A stretch of DNA of 8,914 bases, taken from assembly GCA_003695745.1 (NCBI GenBank), contig RFHW01000113.1:1-8914 (forward strand), in the 5' to 3' direction. Source of the stretch: Methanobacteriota archaeon. Its GTDB lineage: Archaea; Hydrothermarchaeota; Hydrothermarchaeia; Hydrothermarchaeales; SZUA-236. The notes under the pieces are model-generated. The model was not told the origin of the DNA and did no database searches. It saw nothing but the letters and a program-made list of their open reading frames with translations. Positions 1 through 3,858 of this stretch are shown here, piece by piece (position 1 is the first letter of the stretch; every line of letters starts with the position of its first letter). The translations under genes were made by a program, and so were the position numbers.

Positions 1-1
1 G

Positions 2-151
2 GAGGGAGATGCCTGTATTGAGCTAAATGGCTTGGTAGAGGGGAGGGAGGATTATATTCAGGGCGTTCACCATATCTGTTTTGCTCTGTCTTATGGCAAG
101 TGTGGTTTTGCAGAAAAGATTAGTTGGGAGTGCCTATGGGGGGCTGCTTAA
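2..151 (+). CDS. 3' end of an unidentified gene (partial, cut by window edge)
   Basis: One plus-strand frame is open from the window edge to a TAA at 149-151, giving 49 codons with no start inside the window. The predicted tail reads EGDACIELNGLVEG and so on, ending in WECLWGAA, with four cysteines in total. The opening GDAC followed by a hydrophobic residue loosely recalls the GD-x-x-C-x-F ending of V4R (4-vinyl reductase-like) domains, common in archaeal sensor proteins, but this is a faint resemblance on a few residues. The stop lies just ahead of a symmetric A7/T7 hairpin that could terminate it, and the response regulator converges from the other side; both support a real gene end. A 49-codon open frame can also occur by chance in DNA of this composition, so the call is tentative. 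Confidence 0.38.
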   Translation, partial: EGDACIELNGLVEGREDYIQGVHHICFALSYGKCGFAEKISWECLWGAA

Positions 152-217
152 GAGAAAAAAAGATTTTTTTCTGTTTCGCGGGTACCGTGGGTAGTGGTTG
201 CGAGTTCCCCCATAGGC
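132..217. repeat. 11-bp inverted repeat with a 64-base centre
   Basis: GCCTATGGGGG at 132-142 is the exact reverse complement of CCCCCATAGGC at 207-217. The left arm overlaps the last codons of the partial plus-strand ORF and the centre holds the A7/T7 hairpin. It could fold as a long stem in RNA, or be the ends of a very small insertion. No target-site duplication is obvious outside the arms. It is not a tRNA, because D-arm, anticodon arm and T-loop consensus are missing. Confidence 0.6.
153..172. terminator. Probable bidirectional terminator between convergent genes
   Basis: A short symmetric element has AGAAAAAAA at 153-161, then GA, then TTTTTTTCT at 164-172. It gives a T7 run on both strands. 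It follows the plus-strand stop at 149-151 by two bases and lies about 100 bases beyond the stop of the minus-strand response regulator. Archaeal transcription commonly ends at T-rich tracts with or without a stem, so this could end transcripts from both sides. No transcript data are available here. Confidence 0.5.
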
Positions 218-272
218 GTAATTATGTTGAAGTGTGTCTTTTAAAAGCTTTTTTGTGGAGTGTTGTCTTTTC

Positions 273-650
273 TTAGTTTGACAGGTTTGATAGCAGTGTT
301 TCTGCTGTTCGGAACATGAGCTCGAAGTCGATGGGTTTTGTGAGATGTGCCTCTGCAAAGGCGTATTCCGTGCTTTTTCTCCGGTCTTCTGAGCCTCCTT
401 TTGCTGACACCATTGAAATAGGTATGTCCTTTGTCTCCGGGTTTGTTTTTATCCTTCTCGTTGTCTCCCACCCGTCTATTCCGGGCATCATGATGTCCAT
501 GAAGATGAGGTCCGGTCTCTCGCTCTTTACGATTTCAAGGCATTCCTCCCCGCTTTCTGCCTCGACCACATGGTATCCTTTTTTGGAGAGAGCTGTTTTG
601 ATGATGAAGCGTATGTCCTCCTCGTCATCCACAACAAGTATCTTGGGCAT
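273..650 (-). CDS. Stand-alone receiver-domain response regulator (CheY-like)
   Basis: This 125-residue protein is a single phospho-receiver domain with no output domain, expected in the cytoplasm as the phosphate acceptor of a two-component system. Counting from the ATG at 650, it begins MPKILVVDDEED, with the Mg2+-binding acidic pair at D8/D9. The phosphoacceptor is D52 in LIFMDIMMPGIDG, the switch residue is S82 in MVSAKG, and the conserved lysine is K105 in LTKP. All catalytic residues are intact. An in-frame GTG at 662 would add four residues. I prefer 650 because MPKILVVDD is the usual start of the fold and a GTGA at 662-659 is suitably placed as a weak ribosome site. A TATA-like TTAAATAA lies at 697-690. 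Such proteins act by protein-protein contact; the partner kinase is unknown. The cut membrane sensor at the right end is a candidate only by its presence nearby. Confidence 0.93.
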   Translation of the reverse strand: MPKILVVDDEEDIRFIIKTALSKKGYHVVEAESGEECLEIVKSERPDLIFMDIMMPGIDGWETTRRIKTNPETKDIPISMVSAKGGSEDRRKSTEYAFAEAHLTKPIDFELMFRTAETLLSNLSN

Positions 651-689
651 TTGACATCTCACTAAAGAAGCGTATATCCTGTAAATGTT

Positions 690-697
690 ATTTAAGG
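690..697 (-). promoter_or_regulatory. Possible TATA box of the response regulator
   Basis: Read on the minus strand, TTAAATAA lies about 40 bases ahead of the preferred start at 650 and 28 ahead of the alternative GTG at 662. An archaeal start of transcription about 25 bases downstream would fall near 668, leaving a short leader. The match is only by position and base composition. Confidence 0.4.
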
Positions 698-790
698 CTT
701 GCTATCTCTCTGCGGATGTTCAGATGTGAGTGAGATTGCACAGATTTGGCACCTAAAAGTTTATCTATGATGAAAGTATAATTGTAGGTG

Positions 791-922
791 ATGATGGATA
801 TTTTGGAGCATTCAGAAAAAAACGGGAAAGGGACCGACACCTTCTCGGTAAAGGGTGAGACAGGGAAGATAGTGGTTCATGAAAAGAGAAAAGGGCTTCT
901 TGTAATTGATGTTCCAGAGTAA
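791..922 (+). CDS. Small hypothetical ORF, 43 residues (uncertain)
   Basis: ATGATG at 791-796 opens a short frame ending at TAA 920-922. The predicted peptide begins MMDILEHSEKNGKGTDTF and ends KRKGLLVIDVPE. The second half alternates hydrophobic and polar residues like beta strands, and no cysteine or membrane segment is present. GGTGAT at 787-792 resembles a ribosome site but overlaps the first ATG; TTATCTAT at 761-768 could be a TATA box, which would make the transcript almost leaderless. TAATTTTTCC directly at the stop could serve as a T-rich terminator. The family is not recognised. The opposite strand is open in phase over most of this interval (stop at 814-812), so it is undecided which strand, if either, codes. 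Confidence 0.33.
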   Translation: MMDILEHSEKNGKGTDTFSVKGETGKIVVHEKRKGLLVIDVPE

Positions 923-1126
923 TTTTTCCTCTTCCAAAAAAGCCCCTTCCCATAGATTCTTTTTCAGCACCTCTACGATGAAGAGGCAGCTGTTGAAGGG
1001 GTGTGTGGTAACACCCCGGCAGAAGGGGGGCGGTTAGCCACCCGAAAAAGTCGCAACTTAACTTGAAGGCAAGGTTTGCCCACCTTTCATCTCCAATGAT
1101 GAGGTGGGCCTGTGCTTCAATTCCCA
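923..1126. other. Stretch without a secure gene, rich in inverted repeats
   Basis: No convincing gene is seen here. GGGGTGT at 998-1004 pairs with ACACCCC at 1011-1017 (7 bp, 6-base loop). GGCAA at 1068-1072 pairs with TTGCC at 1076-1080. GCCCACCT at 1078-1085 pairs with AGGTGGGC at 1102-1109, and the inner TCAT/ATGA pair (1087-1090 with 1096-1099) extends the same stem. CCCCTTC at 943-949 can pair at a distance with GAAGGGG at 1022-1028. A minus-strand ORF running from an ATG at 1127 crosses this stretch and ends at 765, but only its first 30 or so residues (MGIEAQAHLIIGDERWANL and on) look like protein. An unannotated structured RNA, a decayed gene, or a real gene broken at the G6 run at 1025-1030 all fit. 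Confidence 0.35.
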
Positions 1127-1255
1127 TTAATCCTCGCCCGATGCTCTGTCAGCCTGACAGCCCTCCGGACATGCCATGAAATTCTCAAACATGATATAAA
1201 AAGCTCCACGAGCCTCTTCCAGCTCACCCCAGGTTTCCTCCTCGGTCATCACCAT
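1127..1255 (-). CDS. Small hypothetical protein, 42 residues
   Basis: A minus-strand ORF begins at ATG 1255 (a second in-frame ATG is at 1249) and ends at TAA 1129-1127. The peptide begins MVMTEEETWGELEEARGAF and continues with YIMFENFMACPEGCQ. It looks like a real protein: acidic and probably helical, with an aromatic-rich middle and a C-x3-C pair (CPEGC) that might bind metal or form a disulfide. A TATA-like TTTATATTTTA lies at 1292-1282, about 27 bases ahead of the start, suggesting a short leader or none. Its stop overlaps the ATG of the next minus-strand ORF as TAATG, the arrangement of translationally coupled genes. It diverges from the antiporter operon. I do not recognise the family. 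Its small size and lack of known homologues keep the confidence low. Confidence 0.42.
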   Translation of the reverse strand: MVMTEEETWGELEEARGAFYIMFENFMACPEGCQADRASGED

Positions 1256-1281
1256 CGGCCAACAGTTTTAATCGCGGATAT

Positions 1282-1292
1282 TAAAATATAAA
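1282..1292 (-). promoter_or_regulatory. TATA-like element facing left
   Basis: On the minus strand this reads TTTATATTTTA and sits about 27 bases ahead of the ATG at 1255. If used, transcription would begin near 1262 and drive the 42-residue ORF on a nearly leaderless message. It shares the divergent intergenic space with the antiporter promoter. Confidence 0.45.
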
Positions 1293-1331
1293 GGTAAAGG
1301 CCGCCCAATAAGTCTCTGCGCCTGATGGAAA

Positions 1332-1347
1332 GGTTCCTGTGGAAACC
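1332..1347. promoter_or_regulatory. Imperfect inverted repeat upstream of the mnhE TATA box
   Basis: GGTTCC at 1332-1337 is followed, after TGT, by GGAAACC at 1341-1347, an inverted repeat with one extra A. It lies about 20 bases upstream of the TATA box at 1366, where archaeal activators often bind. It also overlaps a second possible pair, CTGTG 1337-1341 with CACAG 1352-1356. Short repeats like this arise by chance, so this is only a candidate operator. Confidence 0.2.
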
Positions 1348-1365
1348 CATTCACAGCCACTAACA

Positions 1366-1373
1366 TTTATATA
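1366..1373 (+). promoter_or_regulatory. TATA box of the Mrp-type antiporter operon
   Basis: TTTATATA stands out in a more G/C-rich surrounding. An archaeal transcript would begin about 25 bases downstream, near 1396, giving a leader of roughly 35-40 bases before mnhE. It is the only good TATA-like element ahead of the eight overlapping genes, so it is the likely promoter for all of them. Confidence 0.6.
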
Positions 1374-1399
1374 GGGACACAGGGCAACAGTATCCAGAG

Positions 1400-1421
1400 C
1401 CAGATCCTTAGAGAGATCTGG
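1400..1421 (+). promoter_or_regulatory. 7-bp leader hairpin ahead of mnhE
   Basis: CCAGATC at 1400-1406 is the exact reverse complement of GATCTGG at 1415-1421, with an 8-base loop. It would lie at the very 5' end of the predicted operon message. The right arm partly covers the GGTG at 1420-1423 that could act as ribosome site for mnhE. It could therefore limit translation, stabilise the message, or be a repressor site at the DNA level. Confidence 0.4.
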
Positions 1422-1432
1422 TGTGGACACCG

Positions 1433-1960
1433 ATGAAGGGGAAGATGGTGGCAATGGTCCGGCGCAGGCTCCCAGAGGAAAGGGCAAGATCCATGGTCTC
1501 CCTTGCAGCCCTCTTTCTCTTCTGGATACTCCTGTCCTCGGCACTGGACCCGGCCCATATCGCTGTGGGTCTTGCAGCTGCGGCTTTGGTGAGCCGCTTC
1601 TCATCAGACCTCCTTATCAGAAGGGATGAGAGGATACCCTCGCCTAAGGCACTGCTGCCCTATCTCTCCTATCTTGGCCACCTTGCAGTGGAGATCGTGA
1701 AGGCCAACATCCATGTGGCGCGCCTCGTCCTTGACCCCCGGCTGCCGATTGCCCCGTCCATCGTGAAGTTCAAAACAGGGCTGAAAGGGGAGGTGGCAAA
1801 GGCATCTCTCGGGAATTCGATCACCCTCACCCCGGGCACGCTGACCATCGACATAAAGGGGGACACCTTCTATGTCCATGCCCTGACCAGGGAGGCGGCT
1901 GAAGAGGTGAGGGCGTGGCACATGGAAAAGAGGCTCAAGGAGGTGGAAGATGCTGCCTGA
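1433..1960 (+). CDS. mnhE: Na+/H+ antiporter subunit MrpE/MnhE (MbhA-like)
   Basis: This is subunit E of an Mrp-type multisubunit cation/proton antiporter, an accessory membrane subunit needed for a stable complex. From the ATG at 1433 it has 175 residues. There is a hydrophobic stretch around 21-53, a second near 73-90, then the family signature IVKANIHVARLVLDPRLPIA at 88-107. The cytoplasmic domain follows, with NSITLTPGTLTIDIKGD at 128-144 and YVHAL at 147-151. The length is normal for the family. The start is uncertain: in-frame GTG 1421, ATG 1433, ATG 1445 and ATG 1454 are all possible. I chose 1433 because GGTG at 1420-1423 is about 9 bases ahead and the short basic N-terminus precedes the first helix. 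It is the first gene of the operon; its end overlaps mnhF by 11 bases. Confidence 0.93.
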   Translation: MKGKMVAMVRRRLPEERARSMVSLAALFLFWILLSSALDPAHIAVGLAAAALVSRFSSDLLIRRDERIPSPKALLPYLSYLGHLAVEIVKANIHVARLVLDPRLPIAPSIVKFKTGLKGEVAKASLGNSITLTPGTLTIDIKGDTFYVHALTREAAEEVRAWHMEKRLKEVEDAA

Positions 1961-2222
1961 AACCTTCTTCGTGGCCACCGGCATCGTCCTTGGCATGCTC
2001 ACCTTCCTCTGCCTCTACCGGGCGGTGATCGGCCCCTCGGCGCCGGACAGGGTTGTGGCCGTGAACGTGATAGGCACCATAACCCTTGTGATACTCGTCC
2101 TCTTTGCCTTCATCTACGGCAGGACCCTCTACATCGACGTGGCCATCGTCTATGCAATGATAAACTTCCTCTCCACGCTCACCATATCGCGGTATCTCGA
2201 GAAAGGGAGGGTCACGGGATGA
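1950..2222 (+). CDS. mnhF: Na+/H+ antiporter subunit MrpF/MnhF (MbhB-like)
   Basis: This 90-residue membrane protein is subunit F of the Mrp complex. It shows three hydrophobic segments (about 6-26, 37-57 and 61-80) and the family motif GPSAPDRVVAVNVIG at 28-42, whose D33 lies in the loop after the first helix, followed by YIDVAIVYA at 61-69. The length is typical. The ATG at 1950 lies inside the end of mnhE and is preceded by GGAGGTG at 1939-1945, a full match to the archaeal anti-Shine-Dalgarno at a spacing of 4 bases, which fixes the start. The TGA stop overlaps the ATG of mnhG by four bases (ATGA), indicating coupled translation. Small subunits F and G support the antiporter assembly rather than carry the main ion path. 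Confidence 0.95.
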   Translation: MLPETFFVATGIVLGMLTFLCLYRAVIGPSAPDRVVAVNVIGTITLVILVLFAFIYGRTLYIDVAIVYAMINFLSTLTISRYLEKGRVTG

Positions 2223-2551
2223 TCCTTCTGGACATGCTCACCATCGCCGCCATGGCGGTGGGCCTCTTCTTCCTAACAGTGGGGGTGGTCGGCCTCCTGC
2301 GGTTCCCGGACGTCTATACACGTATGCATGCAACCACCAAATGCGACACCCTCGGGGCGGCCTCGGTCCTCATAGGCCTCGGCCTCTATTCAGGCGACCT
2401 TTTCACAGTGGCCAAGATGCTTCTCATAATAGTCTTCATCTTCGTTGCAAACCCAACGGCAGCTCACGCCATAGCAAAGGCCGCCTATCTGAGCGGCGAA
2501 AAACCCTATGAGGGAACGCTGGAAGACGCCTATGGAGGTGACCTGCGGTGA
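2219..2551 (+). CDS. mnhG: Na+/H+ antiporter subunit MrpG/MnhG (MbhC-like)
   Basis: This 110-residue subunit G has three hydrophobic segments (about 7-28, 46-60 and 63-84). The hallmark loop FPDVYTRMHATTKCDTLGAA at 29-48 matches the RMHA...TLG signature of the family. The end, residues 92-110, is hydrophilic. The ATG at 2219 overlaps the mnhF stop and has GGGAGGG at 2205-2211 seven bases ahead. The gene ends in a four-base GTGA overlap with the next gene. It works with E and F as a small membrane subunit of the complex. Nothing unusual is seen except K41-C42 where many relatives have K-A; I make nothing of that. Confidence 0.95.
   Translation: MILLDMLTIAAMAVGLFFLTVGVVGLLRFPDVYTRMHATTKCDTLGAASVLIGLGLYSGDLFTVAKMLLIIVFIFVANPTAAHAIAKAAYLSGEKPYEGTLEDAYGGDLR
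2534..2541 (+). promoter_or_regulatory. Strong ribosome site deciding a GTG start
   Basis: GGAGGTGA is a perfect eight-base complement of the archaeal 16S rRNA 3' end. It sits six bases ahead of the GTG at 2548, inside the end of mnhG. No ATG competes nearby, so it fixes the start of the MbhD-like gene at that GTG. Confidence 0.8.
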
Positions 2552-2790
2552 TCTGGATCCTCGACCTCCTGCTACTCCTCTTCCTCGTGGTCTGCGCCAT
2601 AGAGGTGATGAGGACCAGGGACCTGCTCTCGGCGGTCATCATATTCTCCTCATACAGCCTTGTCATGGCCATCGTCTGGCAGCAGCTAAACGCCCCTGAC
2701 ATCGCCATCACAGAGGCGGCGGTGGGGGCCGGGATCACCACCATGCTCTTCGTGGCCGCCATAAGCAAGACCTCGAGGTGGGAGGAGTGA
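2548..2790 (+). CDS. MbhD-like subunit (DUF4040; first part of split MrpA C-terminus)
   Basis: This 80-residue protein matches the DUF4040/MbhD family. In bacterial Mrp systems the same sequence is part of the C-terminal half of the large subunit MrpA; in Pyrococcus hydrogenase it is the separate subunit MbhD. Three hydrophobic helices span about 2-19, 26-46 and 52-73. The family signature is NAPDIAITEAAVGAGITT at 48-65, with the membrane-buried acidic residues D51 and E56 thought to belong to the ion-conducting part of these complexes. The start is GTG, supported by the GGAGGTGA site just upstream and the GTGA overlap with mnhG. The TGA overlaps the next ATG by one base. It is a separate small gene because the MrpA region is split here. 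Confidence 0.9.
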   Translation: MIWILDLLLLLFLVVCAIEVMRTRDLLSAVIIFSSYSLVMAIVWQQLNAPDIAITEAAVGAGITTMLFVAAISKTSRWEE

Positions 2791-3068
2791 TGCGGAGGAA
2801 GATGATTGGCCTCACCCTGCTGCTCCTCGTAGGATATGTGCTTGCAGGGCTTGTCATGGAGATGCCCCCGGTGGGGAGCCCTGACGCACCGGCCTACACC
2901 CGCACTATCCCCAGATACCTGTCCAGAAGTGTGGAGGATACAGGGGCCATGAACATCGTTGCAAGCATCATCCTTGACTACAGGGCCTACGACACCCTTG
3001 GAGAGGCCACCGTCCTCTTTACAGCGGCCCTCGCCATACTGGCAGTAACAGGCGGTGATGAAGAATGA
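2790..3068 (+). CDS. MbhE-like subunit (second part of split MrpA C-terminus)
   Basis: This 92-residue protein matches the MbhE family, which corresponds to the extreme C-terminal domain of MrpA. A first helix covers about 4-24, then a loop with PRYLSRSVEDTGAMNIV at 41-57 leads to IILDYRAYDTLGEATV at 60-75 and a second hydrophobic helix at about 73-87. The N-I-V...D-x-R-x-x-D-T-L-G-E pattern is the recognised core of this family. I place the start at the ATG at 2790, overlapping the previous stop as TGATG, with GGAGG at 2781-2785 four bases ahead. In-frame GTG codons at 2778 and 2787 are less likely. It ends in an ATGA overlap with mnhB. With the MbhD-like protein it replaces the missing MrpA C-terminal half. 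Confidence 0.9.
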   Translation: MRRKMIGLTLLLLVGYVLAGLVMEMPPVGSPDAPAYTRTIPRYLSRSVEDTGAMNIVASIILDYRAYDTLGEATVLFTAALAILAVTGGDEE

Positions 3069-3493
3069 CTGAGGACATCATTGTAAAGACCTCGGCCCGG
3101 CTCATGACACCCTTCATACAGATGTTCGGGCTCTACGTCATATTCCACGGACACCTCACGCCGGGCGGCGGTTTTCAGGGAGGGGCCATAATCGGTGCAA
3201 GCATGATACTCCTTGCCGTTGTATATGGGCTTGAGGAGGGCGAAAAGAGGCTTGGCCACGATGCCTCAACGGTCCTTGAGAGCTCAACCCTTTTCTATGC
3301 CCTGATCGGCTTAATCGGCATCGCCGCCGGATACAGCTTCCTTGCGAACCGGGTTGCAGGCATCCCGGTGGGGACGCCGGGAGCCCTCTTCAGCGGCGGC
3401 GCAATCTTTGCCATAAACATCGTCGTAGGGCTCAAAGTGGCGAGCACCGGAAAAACCCTCTTCTACGCCCTTTCCAGGGAGGAGCGGCCATGA
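3065..3493 (+). CDS. mnhB: Na+/H+ antiporter subunit MrpB/MnhB (MbhF-like)
   Basis: This 142-residue membrane subunit B carries the family signature LYVIFHGHLTPGGGFQGGAI at 23-42, which begins in the first helix and forms a glycine-rich loop. Further hydrophobic stretches lie at about 40-55, 74-92 and 108-125, giving four helices. The ending STGKTLFYALSREERP is hydrophilic. The length fits the family. The ATG at 3065 overlaps the preceding stop and is preceded by GGTGAT at 3054-3059 with five bases of spacing. The stop overlaps mnhC by four bases. In Mrp structures, B lies beside the MrpA C-terminal part, so placement next to the two MrpA-tail genes is expected. Confidence 0.95.
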   Translation: MTEDIIVKTSARLMTPFIQMFGLYVIFHGHLTPGGGFQGGAIIGASMILLAVVYGLEEGEKRLGHDASTVLESSTLFYALIGLIGIAAGYSFLANRVAGIPVGTPGALFSGGAIFAINIVVGLKVASTGKTLFYALSREERP

Positions 3494-3858
3494 TCCATGA
3501 GGCACTGTCCCAGTACAACTACATCGTGTCATCCACGCTCTTTCTCATCGGCCTCTACACCATGATAACCCGCCGGAACCTCCTGAAGAAGATAATCGGC
3601 CTGAACATCATGGACACCTCGGTCTTCCTCTTCTTCATCTCCATGGGGAGCGTCGAGGGCGGCAGGGCACCCATCGTCATCCCGGGGGCAGAAGACGTGG
3701 TCTATGTGAACCCCCTGCCGCAGGCCTTGATCCTCACAGCGATCGTGGTGGCGGTGAGCGTCACCGCCTTTGCCCTCGCCCTCACCATCAGGCTCTATGA
3801 GGACTACGGCACCCTTGATGCGGACAGGATACGGGAGCTGAGGGAGAGAGGGACATGA
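3490..3858 (+). CDS. mnhC: Na+/H+ antiporter subunit MrpC/MnhC (NuoK-like, MbhG-like)
   Basis: This 122-residue protein belongs to the MrpC/NuoK family of three-helix subunits found in Mrp antiporters and complex I. Helices lie at about 11-26, 36-53 and 77-101. The family pattern NLLKKIIGLNIMDTSVFLFF runs across 30-49, with an acidic D42 inside the second helix. The short loop after it is rich in glycine and proline, and the motif NPLPQALILTAIVVAVSVTA at 74-93 is the usual conserved third-helix entry. GGAGG at 3478-3482 sits seven bases ahead of the ATG. The gene overlaps mnhB and mnhD by four bases at its two ends. It probably links the small subunits with MrpD, as NuoK does in complex I. 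Confidence 0.94.
   Translation: MIHEALSQYNYIVSSTLFLIGLYTMITRRNLLKKIIGLNIMDTSVFLFFISMGSVEGGRAPIVIPGAEDVVYVNPLPQALILTAIVVAVSVTAFALALTIRLYEDYGTLDADRIRELRERGT

Noticed and set aside
132..217. tRNA-like element of 86 bases with a 7-bp acceptor-like stem GCCTATG/CATAGGC
   Set aside because: The pairing runs on for 11 bp, and no D-arm, anticodon arm or GTTCRA T-loop can be found. It is kept only as an inverted repeat.
134..358. Minus-strand open frame of 74 codons beyond the response regulator stop
   Set aside because: It overlaps the response regulator in another frame and the A7/T7 hairpin; the product is Ser/Gln/Lys-rich and not protein-like.
316..654. Plus-strand open frame of 112 codons over the response regulator
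   Set aside because: It is antisense to an intact receiver domain with all catalytic residues; the product has no recognisable pattern.
1281..1604. Minus-strand open frame of 107 codons across the mnhE promoter and start
   Set aside because: It is antisense to conserved mnhE coding sequence and covers the TATA box; the product is proline-rich without family features.
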